Part shown: piece by piece, positions 8,994-19,060 of the stretch
Layout of the letters: each line of letters starts with the position of its first letter
Numbering within the stretch: position 1 is the stretch's first letter
DNA from: Deltaproteobacteria bacterium HGW-Deltaproteobacteria-18
GTDB lineage: Bacteria; Desulfobacterota; Desulfovibrionia; Desulfovibrionales; Desulfomicrobiaceae
DNA length: 64,000 bases
Direction of reading: 5' to 3'
Assembly (NCBI GenBank): GCA_002841885.1
Contig: PHBE01000010.1
Coordinates: forward strand, 62,001-126,000
Position numbers and translations under genes: made by a program
Notes under the pieces: model-generated
What the model saw: the letters and a program-made list of their open reading frames with translations, nothing else
What the model was told of the DNA's origin: nothing
The model's database searches: none

Positions 8994-9866
8994 TTAATTG
9001 CGAAAAGCGACAAGGGAGCTCAAAACTCCGACTGACGCCAAAATTGCGAGAATGGCCAGGCTGTGGATCTGGGGCAGAAAAGAGATGGTGATCCACAGGG
9101 GGGGAACATTGAACATGTCCTCGATGCCGTGGTGCAAAAGCTTGAGCAGGCCAAGGGCGAGCCCTGCGCCCAAAAGACCCTGAAATGCTCCGCCAACGAG
9201 CAGCGGGAACTGTATGTACGCCCGGCTTGCGCCCACAAAGCGCAGGATTTCCAGTTCGTCGCGCCGAGCCAGAAGAGCGAGCTTGATGGTGTTGCCGACG
9301 ACAAGACCCACGACAACAAGCAAAAATCCGGTCACCGGCCAGAAAGCCATCTTGGTCAATCCGACCCAGGAGGTCAACAGGTCCACCTGCAGGGGATTGA
9401 AGGTCACATTCTCGACCTTGGGCAGGGCTTCAAGACGCTTGACCATGCCCGCCGCCCATTTCTTCCCGTCGTCCTTAGGCAGATCGCACTCGACCAGAGC
9501 CGTTGGCGGCAGGGGGCTTCTGCCTTTCATCCAGTCCAGATCCACATTTTTCTGGAACGACTGCTCAAGCACGCCAAGAGCCTGGTCCGGGGTGAAGGTG
9601 CGCACGTTGACCACGCCTTCCATGGAGGAAAGACCGGACCAGATCTCTTTTAATTCATCGGAACCGACATCGGCCTTCCAGAAGACCTGAAACTGGACGT
9701 TGCCCTGCCTGTTGCCGATCTGCAGATCGAGATTGTGCACGAGCATGAGAAATGCTCCGCCAAGAAAGGAAACCAGGGTAATGGCCGCGATGGTCATGCA
9801 CAGGGACCATGGAGCCCGGAACAGGTCCCGCACGCCTTGGACGATGAGCTGAAAAAACACGTTCAT
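8994..9866 (-). CDS. ftsX: Cell division ABC transporter permease FtsX
   Basis: 290 aa. One N-terminal helix (residues ~20-42), a periplasmic domain of ~130 residues, then three helices with the FtsX/MacB permease fold ([19 protein letters not shown]). FtsX pairs with FtsE to control murein hydrolases at the septum. The ATG at 9866 overlaps the ftsE stop (ATGA), as in most ftsEX pairs. Confidence 0.93.
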   Translation of the reverse strand: MNVFFQLIVQGVRDLFRAPWSLCMTIAAITLVSFLGGAFLMLVHNLDLQIGNRQGNVQFQVFWKADVGSDELKEIWSGLSSMEGVVNVRTFTPDQALGVLEQSFQKNVDLDWMKGRSPLPPTALVECDLPKDDGKKWAAGMVKRLEALPKVENVTFNPLQVDLLTSWVGLTKMAFWPVTGFLLVVVGLVVGNTIKLALLARRDELEILRFVGASRAYIQFPLLVGGAFQGLLGAGLALGLLKLLHHGIEDMFNVPPLWITISFLPQIHSLAILAILASVGVLSSLVAFRN

Positions 9867-10543
9867 GACCGGCCTCCGGCCTGGGGGCAACCTTCGCGCA
9901 TGACCCCGTCCTCCAGAGTCACGATCCGCGCATCGGCCATGCGTTCCATGATTTCACGGTTATGAGTCGCTATCATGATCGAAGTACCAAACTTGTGAAA
10001 TTGTTGAAAAATATCCATCATGCGCATGGACAGTTCGTGATCGAGATTTCCCGTAGGCTCATCGGCAAGGAGAAGCTTGGGCTTGACCACAACGGCCCTG
10101 GCCACAGCCACCCGTTGCTGTTCTCCGCCGGACAGTTCCTCGCAGGGCGCTCCGGTCTTGTGATCGAGATGCAGGCTTCTGAGCACCGCCCGAACCCTTT
10201 TTTCGATTATATGCTGCCCGATGCCGCGCACTTTCAGTGGCAGGGCCACGTTGGCGAAAACGGTCTGGTTGGGCAGGATCTTGAAATCCTGAAAGACCAC
10301 GCTCACATCGCGGCGCAACAGATGCTTGCGACTCTCGGCCAACGTGTTCAAATCATAGCCGGCAACATCGGCCTTGCCACGTTGCACCGGAAGCGCGCCG
10401 TGCAGGATGCGCATGAAGGTCGTCTTCCCGGCACCGGATGGGCCGCACAGGAACACGAACTCGCCGGGCTTCATGCAAAAATTGATATCTTTCAATGCCA
10501 GCTGCCTGCCAAAGGAGTAGGAAAGCTTGGAAATGCTGATCAT
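9863..10543 (-). CDS. ftsE: Cell division ATP-binding protein FtsE
   Basis: 226 aa. Walker A GPSGAGKTTFM, signature LSGGEQQRVAVARA, Walker B LLLADEPTGNLD and switch ATHNREIM are complete. It powers FtsX at the inner membrane. It is overlapped at its start by the stop of the TPR response regulator gene and at its end by ftsX, so the regulator and division genes are translationally linked. Confidence 0.96.
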   Translation of the reverse strand: MISISKLSYSFGRQLALKDINFCMKPGEFVFLCGPSGAGKTTFMRILHGALPVQRGKADVAGYDLNTLAESRKHLLRRDVSVVFQDFKILPNQTVFANVALPLKVRGIGQHIIEKRVRAVLRSLHLDHKTGAPCEELSGGEQQRVAVARAVVVKPKLLLADEPTGNLDHELSMRMMDIFQQFHKFGTSIMIATHNREIMERMADARIVTLEDGVMREGCPQAGGRS

Positions 10544-11727
10544 GTTTCGTCCCCGGATTTCTCGTCTTCGTCGTTTATGCGCTCTTGAGCGCTGATCTGC
10601 TTGAGGAGCGACTTGGCTTTTTCAAAATCTGGATCATTGCCCAGGGCGTGAGCCAAAAGCGACTTGGCCTTGCCGTATTGTTTTCTGTTCACATAGGCCA
10701 CGGCGGCGTTGAAAAGAATTTTGGGATTGTCGGGTTCCTTGGCCAGCGCCGCACGGTAGATTTCAACCGCCCGGGCCAGTTCGCCCTTGCGCCGATAGGC
10801 CACGGCCATGTTGTTCAGTGTGTCGCAGGTCAGGGATGAGAAAATATACGATCCGAAATCGCGCTGCACTTCGTCGACCATCTCCAGATCGACATAGGCG
10901 TTCCAGATATCCTGCTTGATCTGATCGTTCTTGCGATCAATGTTGAGAGCGGTCATGAAATTCTTGCGGGCCGCGTGCAGGTCTTCCTTGTGAAGGTTGA
11001 TGGAGCCGCGCAGAATGTAATATTCGGTGTTGTTCGGGCTGATGGAGACGGCCTTGTCCACGGCGGCGAGTGCCTGATCCATTTTCCCCTGCCAGGACTG
11101 GATCTTGGCCATGGTTTCCCATCCTCTTGCAAAAAGCGGGTTCGAGGCCAGAATTTCGCATAATATCTCTTCGGCTTTGGGAAAATCCGACAATTCCATC
11201 AGCACCCGCACATGCTCAAGCCGTATTCTCTGAGCCTGGGATGGATAGAGGAGTCCGAAGCGGCGCAAAAGATCAAAAGCCTTGGCCTGCTCCTTTGCTG
11301 CGCACAAGTTCTGGATTTCCACCTTGAGCAGTTCAAATTCCTGTTCAAAGCCGCCATCGAAAACCGTGTTCAAGGCTTCGGACAGGGCCTTGATGGTCAC
11401 CGGTTTGACCAGATACGCAGAGGCTCCGCCATCCGAGGCCAGAGCCACATCCTCCACCTCGGATTTTGAAGTCAGAAAAATGAAGGGAATATAGGGAGAT
11501 TCCGGCCTTGAACGCACAGCCCGCAGCAGTTTGAGACCGTTCATCTTCGGCATGTTCCAGTCGGAAATGATCAGGCCGGGACTTGCATCCTTGATTTTTT
11601 CAAGAGCCTCCTCTCCGTTCTCCGCCTCAATAAAAACAGAGAAGCCAAGGGCCCGCAAAAGGTTCACTACCGTCTCCCGGGCAGACAGGATATCTTCAAC
11701 CACCATCACGGTGATATTTTTGTCCAT
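10540..11727 (-). CDS. Response regulator with CheY-like receiver and TPR repeats
   Basis: 395 aa. An N-terminal receiver domain (~1-125) has the acidic pair in VVEDILSARE, phospho-acceptor Asp56 in ISDWNMP, and lysine in AYLVKP. The rest is TPR-like helices (DKAVSISPNNTEYYILRGSI, and YRAALAKEPDNPKILFNAAVA); there is no DNA-binding domain, so output is probably by protein contact. ATG 11727 is preceded by GAGGAAAATTGAG. It follows the histidine kinase gene by one base and overlaps ftsE (ATGA). Confidence 0.9.
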   Translation of the reverse strand: MDKNITVMVVEDILSARETVVNLLRALGFSVFIEAENGEEALEKIKDASPGLIISDWNMPKMNGLKLLRAVRSRPESPYIPFIFLTSKSEVEDVALASDGGASAYLVKPVTIKALSEALNTVFDGGFEQEFELLKVEIQNLCAAKEQAKAFDLLRRFGLLYPSQAQRIRLEHVRVLMELSDFPKAEEILCEILASNPLFARGWETMAKIQSWQGKMDQALAAVDKAVSISPNNTEYYILRGSINLHKEDLHAARKNFMTALNIDRKNDQIKQDIWNAYVDLEMVDEVQRDFGSYIFSSLTCDTLNNMAVAYRRKGELARAVEIYRAALAKEPDNPKILFNAAVAYVNRKQYGKAKSLLAHALGNDPDFEKAKSLLKQISAQERINDEDEKSGDET

Positions 11728-11728
11728 C

Positions 11729-13018
11729 TCAATTTTCCTCGGGGATGAAAAGAATGACGCAAAATCTGCTGCCGTGCGGAGTGACATCCTCCACCCAGAT
11801 CTTGCCTTGGAACATGTTCACTATCTTGCGACAGATGAAAAGCCCGATTCCGGTCCCTTTTATCCCGCTTTCAACCGATTTTTCCGTACGCACGAACTTG
11901 TCGAAAATGGATTCCTTGTAGCGATCCTCGATCCCCTCGCCATTATCCTCGACCCAGAACTTGAGCACCGTATGCGTAGGATCCGCCGTTCTGCGCGATT
12001 CCCAAGTGTCCATTCCCACCCTGATCCGGCCACTGACGGGCGTATACTTGATGGCGTTTGAAATCAGGTTCTGAGCCAGATGTCCAAGCAGCACGGGATC
12101 GCCCAGAACCTGAACATCAAGCTCGCAATGATTTTCAATGGTCATGTTTTTTTCACGGGCCAGTGGCATGAGAGCTTCGATCTGCTCATGCACCAGGGGC
12201 AGAAAAGAGACAGGACGGAGAATGACTCCCTGCTCCTGACACTCATCGACACGCGCTATGTGCAAAAATTCATCAATCATTTCGAGAAGTTTACTCGCCC
12301 CCTTGAAGGCTGTCTCGATGATCGGCTTCTGGGATTCACTGGGCCCAAGATACGACAGCAAATCCATGTTGGAGATGACAGCCGAAAGGGGGCTCTTGAA
12401 ATCGTGGACCACCATCTGCACCAGTTCGGAGCGTTCCGTGGAGGCCATGATCAGCTCTTTTTGCTTGATCTCGAGTTCCTGCGCCAATTCCTGATAACGC
12501 TCCTTTTCCGTCTCGAGTCTTTCGAACATGGCAAGGCTCTCGATCAGAGGAGTGATCCAGCCCGCGTATTCGAGCAAGGCGGACAAATCGGAATCGGTGA
12601 AAGCCACCTCGCCTTCCTTGTCGGAGACATTGATGACCCCGATGACCCGCCCCTGATCGGAGAGCAGGGGCACGGAAATGAGCGACTTGGTCTTGTAGTT
12701 GCCGTTGCGGCAGCAAAAACGGGGGTCGCTTTCAATATCCTTGATCAGGAGCGGGGCCTTGTGCGTGCAGACATACCCGGAGATGCTGTCCGGAGAGAGG
12801 GGCTGGGTCAGCCCCACTATCTCCTTGCGGCTGGCAGCCACGACCTTGAGTTCCTGCTTGTCATTGTCGAACAGCATGACCGAGGCGTTGCGGCTTTTGA
12901 TCCTCTTCTGGATGAGCATGCCGCCGCAATGCAGCTTTTCGGCCGCGCTCATCGCCCTGCTGGCCAGAATGGCCATCATGCTCCGCAGAAACTGCTCTAT
13001 TCCGTTAGCCTGCGTCAT
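11729..13018 (-). CDS. GAF-domain cytoplasmic histidine kinase
   Basis: 429 aa, no membrane helices. GAF domain at ~40-165, a coiled linker at ~165-200, HisKA with His205 in VVHDFKSPL, and HATPase with NLISNAIKY (N box), EDNGEGI (G1) and KGTGIGLFICR (G2). It is a soluble sensor probably phosphorylating the TPR response regulator encoded next to it. The signal is unknown. It lies 12 bases after nrdJ. Confidence 0.92.
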   Translation of the reverse strand: MTQANGIEQFLRSMMAILASRAMSAAEKLHCGGMLIQKRIKSRNASVMLFDNDKQELKVVAASRKEIVGLTQPLSPDSISGYVCTHKAPLLIKDIESDPRFCCRNGNYKTKSLISVPLLSDQGRVIGVINVSDKEGEVAFTDSDLSALLEYAGWITPLIESLAMFERLETEKERYQELAQELEIKQKELIMASTERSELVQMVVHDFKSPLSAVISNMDLLSYLGPSESQKPIIETAFKGASKLLEMIDEFLHIARVDECQEQGVILRPVSFLPLVHEQIEALMPLAREKNMTIENHCELDVQVLGDPVLLGHLAQNLISNAIKYTPVSGRIRVGMDTWESRRTADPTHTVLKFWVEDNGEGIEDRYKESIFDKFVRTEKSVESGIKGTGIGLFICRKIVNMFQGKIWVEDVTPHGSRFCVILFIPEEN

Positions 13019-13030
13019 TATCCGAACCGA

Positions 13031-15265
13031 TCATCCGCACTTGGTGAAGCCGCAGGACGGGCAGACAAAGCACCCTTCCTGAAAGACCAGCTCCGTCGTG
13101 CATTCGGGGCACTCGGTCTTGGAAAGGGACTTGTAGGAGCTACTGGGCTTCGTGCCTTGCAAATACTTGTTTTCAAGCACCCAGGACACGGCGTCGGGAA
13201 TGGAGAGGAGCATGCCCTTTTTCTGAAAAACCGGGTGCTCTCCGCCAATCCCCTTGAGCTGTTTGACTATTTCACGAACATGCACGCCGGAGCGCAGCGC
13301 CAGGGAAACCAGTCGTCCAATGGCTTCGGCCTTGGCCGTGATGGATCTGCCCGACCGTCCGATGGTGGTGAAAACCTCGAAGGGCTTGCCGTTGACCTCG
13401 TTGACCGTCAGATACAGGTCGCCAAGTCCGGTGCGAACCTTCTGCGTGAATCCGTAGACAATGTCGGGACGGTCCATGGGACGGCAATGATCATCGCCTT
13501 TCTCTTCCTTCTGGCCATCTCCGGTGCACAGGACCTGCACGCTTTTGCAGCCGTCGCGGTAGACCGTGACGCCTTTGCAGCCCTCTTCGTAAGCCATCCA
13601 GTAGATTTTATAGATATCTTCCTGGGTGGCCGAATTGGGCAGGTTGACCGTCTTTGATACGGCATTGTCGGTGTGCTTCTGGAAGGCCGCCTGCATCTTG
13701 AGATGCCACTGCGGCTCGATGTCCATGGAGGTCACATAAACGTTCCTGAGTTCCTCGGGGAGAAAATCCATGTCCCGGACCGAGCCCTTTTCGATGACCT
13801 CGGCCATGAGCTTTTCGGAATAGCATCCCTGATCATGCAGGGCTTTGACAAAGAAGCTGTTGGCCTCGGTCAGCTTTTCGCCGTCCATGACCTGGCGCAC
13901 GAAGCACAAGGCAAAGAGAGGCTCCACACCGGAGGAACATCCGGCGATGATGGACAGGGTGCCCGTAGGCGCAATGGTCGTGGTGGTGGCGTGGCGGTAG
14001 GGCCCCAGATTCTGTTCCTTGTAGATGGAGGTCTCATAGGACGGAAAGGGACCGCGTTCCGCAGCAAGTTTCTTGGATGCGGATCTGGATTCCTTCTGGA
14101 TGAAATCCATCATCTGCTCGGCAAGCACGATGGCCCGGCGGCTGTCGTAGGGCAGGCCCAGCTGATACAGGAGATCGGCCCAGCCCATGACGCCAAGCCC
14201 GATCTTTCTGTTCTTGCGCACAGTCTCCGTGATACGCTCCAACGGGTATTCCGAAGCGTCGATGACGTTATCCAGGAAGCGAACGCTCAAATGCACCACT
14301 TCGCGCAGCCTGTCCCAGTCAATTTCGATTTCGCCGTCCTTTTCACGTACGAAACGGGCAAGGTTGATGGAGCCGAGGTTGCAGGCCTCGTAAGGAAGCA
14401 GGGGCTGTTCGCCGCAGGGGTTGGTGCTCTCGATCTCGCCCTGATCGGGGTTGGGATTGTCGCGGTTGATGCGGTCGATGAAGATGATCCCCGGATCTCC
14501 GCTCTCCCAGGCCTTGCGCACCAGAAGCTCGAAGACCTCGCGTGCCTTCAGGGTTTCGATGACCTCCTGCGATTGCGGAGCGATAAGGGGGTATTCCTCA
14601 TCGTTCTCCACGGCCTGCATGAATTTTTCGGTCAGCGCCACGGACAGGTTGAAGTTGTTGAGGTCCCCTTCACGTTCCTTGGCCCGGATGAATTCCAGGA
14701 TATCGGGATGGTCGACACGCAGGATGCCCATGTTGGCGCCGCGTCTGGTTCCGCCCTGTTTGACCTGCTCGGTTGCCGTGTTGAAAATCTTGAGAAAGGA
14801 GATGGGTCCGGAAGCGACGCCGCCCGTGGAACCGACCCGGCTGTCCTTGGGACGCAGGCGAGTGAAGGAAAAACCCGTGCCCCCACCGGACTTGTGGATC
14901 AGTGCCGCGTGCTTCACCGCATCGAAAATCTCGTCCATGGAGTCGCCGACAGGCAAAACGAAGCAGGCCGCAAGCTGCCCCAGCTCCGTGCCGGCATTCA
15001 TGATCGTCGGTGAATTGGGCAGAAAATCGTACTCGGTCATCAGCTTGTAGAAAGTGCGTGCCAGATCCTCGGGCTTGAACGATGACTCGGGGTAGTTCTT
15101 TTCCATGGATGCTATGCTTGCCGCCACTCTCCAGAACATTTCCTTCGCGGTCTCGATGGGAGTCCCGTCCAGCCCCTTTCGCTGGTAACGTTTCCTGAGC
15201 ACCAACTCTGCGTTGGAATTGAGATTCACGTCGGGCAGATCCGCCGGCATTTTCATAACGTCCAT
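13031..15265 (-). CDS. nrdJ: Adenosylcobalamin-dependent ribonucleoside-diphosphate reductase (class II)
   Basis: 744 aa. It makes deoxyribonucleotides using adenosylcobalamin to generate the thiyl radical. The substrate-site cysteine is in QLAACFVLPVGDS, the catalytic segment is STNPCGEQPLLPYEACNLGS, and the C-terminus carries a Cys4-like zinc ribbon (CPECTTE, then CPSCGFTKCG). This fits the long NrdJ/NrdZ form without an ATP cone. It opens the minus-strand run that continues with the kinase, regulator, ftsEX and ilvD. The 5' leader is AT-rich; I saw no convincing cobalamin riboswitch or NrdR box in it. Confidence 0.95.
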   Translation of the reverse strand: MDVMKMPADLPDVNLNSNAELVLRKRYQRKGLDGTPIETAKEMFWRVAASIASMEKNYPESSFKPEDLARTFYKLMTEYDFLPNSPTIMNAGTELGQLAACFVLPVGDSMDEIFDAVKHAALIHKSGGGTGFSFTRLRPKDSRVGSTGGVASGPISFLKIFNTATEQVKQGGTRRGANMGILRVDHPDILEFIRAKEREGDLNNFNLSVALTEKFMQAVENDEEYPLIAPQSQEVIETLKAREVFELLVRKAWESGDPGIIFIDRINRDNPNPDQGEIESTNPCGEQPLLPYEACNLGSINLARFVREKDGEIEIDWDRLREVVHLSVRFLDNVIDASEYPLERITETVRKNRKIGLGVMGWADLLYQLGLPYDSRRAIVLAEQMMDFIQKESRSASKKLAAERGPFPSYETSIYKEQNLGPYRHATTTTIAPTGTLSIIAGCSSGVEPLFALCFVRQVMDGEKLTEANSFFVKALHDQGCYSEKLMAEVIEKGSVRDMDFLPEELRNVYVTSMDIEPQWHLKMQAAFQKHTDNAVSKTVNLPNSATQEDIYKIYWMAYEEGCKGVTVYRDGCKSVQVLCTGDGQKEEKGDDHCRPMDRPDIVYGFTQKVRTGLGDLYLTVNEVNGKPFEVFTTIGRSGRSITAKAEAIGRLVSLALRSGVHVREIVKQLKGIGGEHPVFQKKGMLLSIPDAVSWVLENKYLQGTKPSSSYKSLSKTECPECTTELVFQEGCFVCPSCGFTKCG

Positions 15266-15635
15266 GGATACCTCACTTTCCTTGAAATTATTGTATAGCT
15301 ATTGAAAATAATTGATTCTTCTTGGTCGGTTTTTCTCTGTACTGGAGAAGGCTTCAGACTTCAATCGTGAGAAAAGAAGCTCAATCTTGAAGGCTTTCAG
15401 CTCTCTTAAATAAAGAAAATATTAGGTTATTGAAATTATTAGTGGGCGCATTATGTGCGTTTACGATTCAACATATTAAAATATTTATATTTTTAAGGTT
15501 TGAAAAAAATGAGGTTGATTGTTTTTCAGGTTGCCTGATTGAGGCATCCTGAAAAACAAGGAACAAGGAGACATGTTTGGAACAAAGTTTTCACCAGGTG
15601 TTCCTTTGTAAATTAACATATTGATTTATATGAAC
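15266..15635. other. AT-rich intergenic region between nrdJ and rfbA
   Basis: This 370-base stretch is clearly more AT-rich than its neighbours and has no plausible gene. It holds a perfect-armed inverted repeat at 15521-15557 (listed separately), GGAACA/TGTTCC arms around 15580-15605, and short direct repeats of GGAACAA. It must contain the nrdJ promoter on the minus strand, but I could not place -35/-10 boxes with confidence. Confidence 0.6.
15521..15557. repeat. Inverted repeat, operator- or hairpin-like
   Basis: GTTTTTCAGG (15521-15530) is the exact reverse complement of CCTGAAAAAC (15548-15557); inside, GCC and GGC also pair. The T run comes first and the A run last on both strands, the opposite of an intrinsic terminator, so a protein-binding or recombination site seems more likely than termination. 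Confidence 0.6.
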
Positions 15636-16508
15636 TTAAATCGACTCGTCGGCAATTTCATCGAGATATTTTCCATACTCGTTTTTTTTGAATCGTGCGG
15701 CCAGAAGTTTAAGCTGGCCTGCGTCAATGAATCCTTTTGAAAAAGCGATTTCCTCGATGCAGGCGATCTTGAAACCCTGCCTGTCCTGGATGGCCTGAAC
15801 AAAACTGCCCGCCTGCTGAAGGGATTCGTGTGTTCCGGCGTCGAGCCACGCATATCCGCGGCCGAGCAATTCGACTTTGAGGCTGCCGCGGCGCAGGTAC
15901 TCGCGGTTGACATCGGTGATCTCGAGCTCTCCGCGCGGGGAGGGGCGGAGGTTTTTCGAGATTTCGACGACTTCATTGTCATAGAAGTAAATGCCGGGGA
16001 TAACGTACTTCGACTTCGGCTTCTGCGGCTTTTCCTCGATGCTGACCACTTCGCCCGCGGCGTTGAATTCTACGACCCCGTAGCGCTGCGGATCCTTGAC
16101 CGGATAGCCGAAGACAATGCCGCCTTTGTCAAGCCGGGCGCAGTCCTTGAGAACCTTGGACAGGCCTTCGCCATAGATGATGTTGTCGCCCAGAACGAGG
16201 CACACGCTGTCGCTGCCTATGAAGTCCGCGCCGAGGATGAAGGCCTGGGCCAGGCCGTCGGGCGATGGCTGCACGATATAGGAGAATCTGAGGCCAAGTT
16301 CACTGCCGTCTCCAAGCACGTCTTTAAAGCGCGGCAGGTCCTGGGGAGTGGAGATGATGAGAATGTCCTTTATCCCCGCCAGCATCAGAATGGAGAGGGG
16401 ATAGTAGATGAGGGGCTTGTCATAAACGGGGAGAAGCTGCTTGCTGGTGCCCAGCGTCAAGGGATAAAGACGAGTGCCCGATCCTCCGGCCAGAATGATT
16501 CCTTTCAT
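15636..16508 (-). CDS. rfbA: Glucose-1-phosphate thymidylyltransferase
   Basis: 290 aa. It makes dTDP-glucose from glucose-1-phosphate and dTTP, the first step to dTDP-rhamnose and related surface sugars. The nucleotide-binding [27 protein letters not shown] and [20 protein letters not shown] are typical. It stands alone on the minus strand without rfbB/C/D beside it. It is divergent from the MogA-like gene. Confidence 0.95.
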   Translation of the reverse strand: MKGIILAGGSGTRLYPLTLGTSKQLLPVYDKPLIYYPLSILMLAGIKDILIISTPQDLPRFKDVLGDGSELGLRFSYIVQPSPDGLAQAFILGADFIGSDSVCLVLGDNIIYGEGLSKVLKDCARLDKGGIVFGYPVKDPQRYGVVEFNAAGEVVSIEEKPQKPKSKYVIPGIYFYDNEVVEISKNLRPSPRGELEITDVNREYLRRGSLKVELLGRGYAWLDAGTHESLQQAGSFVQAIQDRQGFKIACIEEIAFSKGFIDAGQLKLLAARFKKNEYGKYLDEIADESI

Positions 16509-16665
16509 GGGATTGATCCTTTTGGTGCTGTTTTAAGACTGAAAAACACTACTCCAGACCCACCTCACGGACAAGTGCCGCCTGATTGCGGTAATGACAA
16601 CAGCGCCGGGCTTTGGTAGGCAAAACAGGTCAATACAAAATAATTCGAAGTACAAGGGGCCTTGC

Positions 16666-17421
16666 ATGCTCGTTACCTGGAAGGATGCCTATACCGCCGG
16701 TACGGTGATCATTGGTCAGGGACCGGATCATCCGCTGATCCACGGCTGGTTCGAAGCAGATGAGGAACTGCGGGCCGGGGACGTGATTCACGATCCGAAC
16801 TGTTCCGTGCAGCTTGAAAGCCGGATCCGGCTCTGCCGGGAAGACGGACTCTTCATGCCCGCCTGGATTGCCCGAAAGGAAAAGGGCGTGTTCTTTCCCG
16901 GAGAATTTTCCTGCACGCGTTCCCGGCGGGGATTTTCCCTGGCCTGGATCACCCTGAGCGACAAGGGTTCGCGGGGCGAGCGCGTCGATGCCAGCGGTCC
17001 GGCCATCCGCGATGCGGCCATGGAAGCCATGGAGATCAGCCTTGCACGGGGAATGATCATTCCCGACGAACCCCAAATCCTGAAGTCGGCCCTTGCGGAC
17101 TGCTGTCTTTTTCAGGGCTTCGATCTTGTCTTCACCACCGGCGGAACCGGGGTCGGCCCCCGCGACATCACTCCCGAAGTGACCCTGCCTCTTTTGGACA
17201 AGCGCCTGCCGGGATTTGAGCGGGCCATGACCCAAACCTCCCTCGCCAAGACTCCGCACGCCATGATTTCCCGCGCCGTGGCCGGAGTCATGGGCCTCTC
17301 CCTGATTGTCAATCTGCCAGGAAGCCCCAAGGCCGTGCGAGAAAATTTGCACGCCATCTTGCCCGCGCTCAAGCATGCGGTGGAAAAACTGCAGGGAGAT
17401 CCTAGGGATTGTGGACAATAA
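16666..17421 (+). CDS. MogA/MoaB-like molybdopterin adenylyltransferase with N-terminal extension
   Basis: 251 aa. The MogA domain occupies roughly residues 95-250: ITLSDKGSRGER, FTTGGTGVGPRDITPE and VNLPGSPKAVREN are the molybdopterin-binding signatures. It activates molybdopterin by adenylylation for Mo/W cofactor assembly. The first ~95 residues form an extra domain that I did not recognise with certainty (possibly MOSC-like). ATG 16666 has AAGGGG just upstream. Its 3' end overlaps the GTG start of the kinase gene. Confidence 0.85.
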   Translation: MLVTWKDAYTAGTVIIGQGPDHPLIHGWFEADEELRAGDVIHDPNCSVQLESRIRLCREDGLFMPAWIARKEKGVFFPGEFSCTRSRRGFSLAWITLSDKGSRGERVDASGPAIRDAAMEAMEISLARGMIIPDEPQILKSALADCCLFQGFDLVFTTGGTGVGPRDITPEVTLPLLDKRLPGFERAMTQTSLAKTPHAMISRAVAGVMGLSLIVNLPGSPKAVRENLHAILPALKHAVEKLQGDPRDCGQ

Positions 17422-19060
17422 CCCTGAGCTGAAACCTTCCGAAGAATTCAAAAATTTCTACATCAAATTCTCCGTGATCCGTCTCGGGATCATGGTCTTT
17501 CTTTTGTTTTTGGCCTTGGCCGAGATCGTCAATATTTCGGACAGAGGCATGAGGCTGGAAGTAAATCGAGATTTTCAGTATATTATTTTTTTTATAACTG
17601 GTTTTTCACTCAGCATCATATATCTTCTGGCAAATAAGCGATTCGTAAGTTCTTTCCTGTTATTCAGAATTCAGCTTTTTGCAGATATAATTTTAACGAC
17701 ATGGTGGGTTGTATTAACTGGTGGATCATTTAGTGCTTTTGCTTTTCTTTATATATTATGTCTTTTTTTCTATGGCCGAATAATCGGTTTCAAAACAATA
17801 ATCATATCCTCTTTACTTGTCTGGGTTCTTCTTTTCATCATATCCTGCGTTCAATTTTACTATCCTCATTATTGGGCTCAGACTCACATTCGCGGTTCCG
17901 ATCTGGCCTATAACTACAGTTTGCTGACGTTGGCGCTAATTTTGGTCAGCTCTTTGGTCAAACTGAGCCGTACGGCTGAAAACCGGCTTTTGTACAGGAT
18001 CATCGAGCAGGAAGAAGCCCTGCGCAAAGCCGAGGAGATAAAGTACCGCGTTTTCGACTGGATCGATGCTGGACTCCTGGTCGTCAACAATGACGGCCGC
18101 ATCACCACCGTCAATCAACGCGCCCTTGACTGGCTTCCCGGACACGATCGCAACGAGATGATCGGCACCGGATTTGATGCATATTTTCCGGAATTTCTTC
18201 CTTTCTGGAATGATCGGGAACTATCCTGCCTGCGTCGGAACATGGTCATCAGCAACGAACGTGGCCTGGTTTTCGGGTTCAAGATGACTCAATTGCCGAA
18301 AAATCAGGGCTGGATGATTCTCTTCTCCGACATCACCGAAGTGCAGAGACTGGAACGGCAGGTCAAGGAAATGGAGAAACTGGCCAGTGTCGGCGAACTG
18401 GCTGCCGGTCTTGCCCATGAAATGAAGAATCCGCTGGCCGGGATCAAGACCAGTCTGCAGCTTCTTCTCTCGGATGATCTGGAAAAGGAATTTTCCGACA
18501 GGCTTTCAAGGGTCATACTGCGTGATATCGACCGACTTGATTTTCTGCTCAAGGATTTTCTGATCTTTGCCCGTCCCAAGGCGCCCGAGCCATTGGCTCT
18601 TGATCTGGCAAAGGAGCTTGAGCATGTGCTCATGCCCCTGAGGCTGCAGTATCCGAAAGTTGCCATAAACATTGAAGTCGGGAACGAGCCGTTTTATTTT
18701 GATCGCAATCAGCTGCATCAGATTCTCATAAATCTTGTGGTCAACGCCATGCAGGCTCTCGAGAACACGCAAGACCCGAAGATCAGCATTCGCGAGACGC
18801 AGGGACGCGGCGCCAGAACCCTGAGCATCGCCGACAATGGCCCGGGGCTGGCCTCGGATATGCTGGACAAGTGCTTCGATCCGTTCGTGACCAGCAAGGC
18901 CGTGGGTTCTGGTCTGGGTCTGGCGATCGCCCGCAGGCTCGCCGCTCAGAATGGAACATTCATCGATCTGCTCAATATTCCCACGGGAGGAACCAGAGCC
19001 GTGCTGGTTCAGGACCTCTCCTTTTTCCGGACCCAAAAGGATATCCAGGACACAACGTGA
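17411..19060 (+). CDS. PilS-like membrane histidine kinase
   Basis: 549 aa. Six or so hydrophobic segments (residues ~15-185) with little soluble sequence outside, then a PAS domain (VFDWIDAGLLVVNNDGRITTV) and a kinase core: GLAHEMKNPLAGI (H box), NLVVNAMQAL (N box), DNGPGL, and GSGLGLAIARR. This layout resembles PilS/AtoS-type sensors for sigma-54 regulators, but no partner regulator is adjacent. GTG 17411 is the likely start, overlapping the MogA-like gene by 11 bases. It ends in a GTGA overlap with the EndoQ-UvrD gene. Confidence 0.87.
   Translation: MDNNPELKPSEEFKNFYIKFSVIRLGIMVFLLFLALAEIVNISDRGMRLEVNRDFQYIIFFITGFSLSIIYLLANKRFVSSFLLFRIQLFADIILTTWWVVLTGGSFSAFAFLYILCLFFYGRIIGFKTIIISSLLVWVLLFIISCVQFYYPHYWAQTHIRGSDLAYNYSLLTLALILVSSLVKLSRTAENRLLYRIIEQEEALRKAEEIKYRVFDWIDAGLLVVNNDGRITTVNQRALDWLPGHDRNEMIGTGFDAYFPEFLPFWNDRELSCLRRNMVISNERGLVFGFKMTQLPKNQGWMILFSDITEVQRLERQVKEMEKLASVGELAAGLAHEMKNPLAGIKTSLQLLLSDDLEKEFSDRLSRVILRDIDRLDFLLKDFLIFARPKAPEPLALDLAKELEHVLMPLRLQYPKVAINIEVGNEPFYFDRNQLHQILINLVVNAMQALENTQDPKISIRETQGRGARTLSIADNGPGLASDMLDKCFDPFVTSKAVGSGLGLAIARRLAAQNGTFIDLLNIPTGGTRAVLVQDLSFFRTQKDIQDTT

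Noticed and set aside
12080-15013. Two long plus-strand frames opposite the kinase and nrdJ
   Set aside because: Shadows of strongly supported minus-strand genes.
15266-15520. Cobalamin riboswitch or NrdR boxes upstream of nrdJ
   Set aside because: No B12-box-like sequence or pair of NrdR palindromes could be found by eye; a covariance search would settle it.
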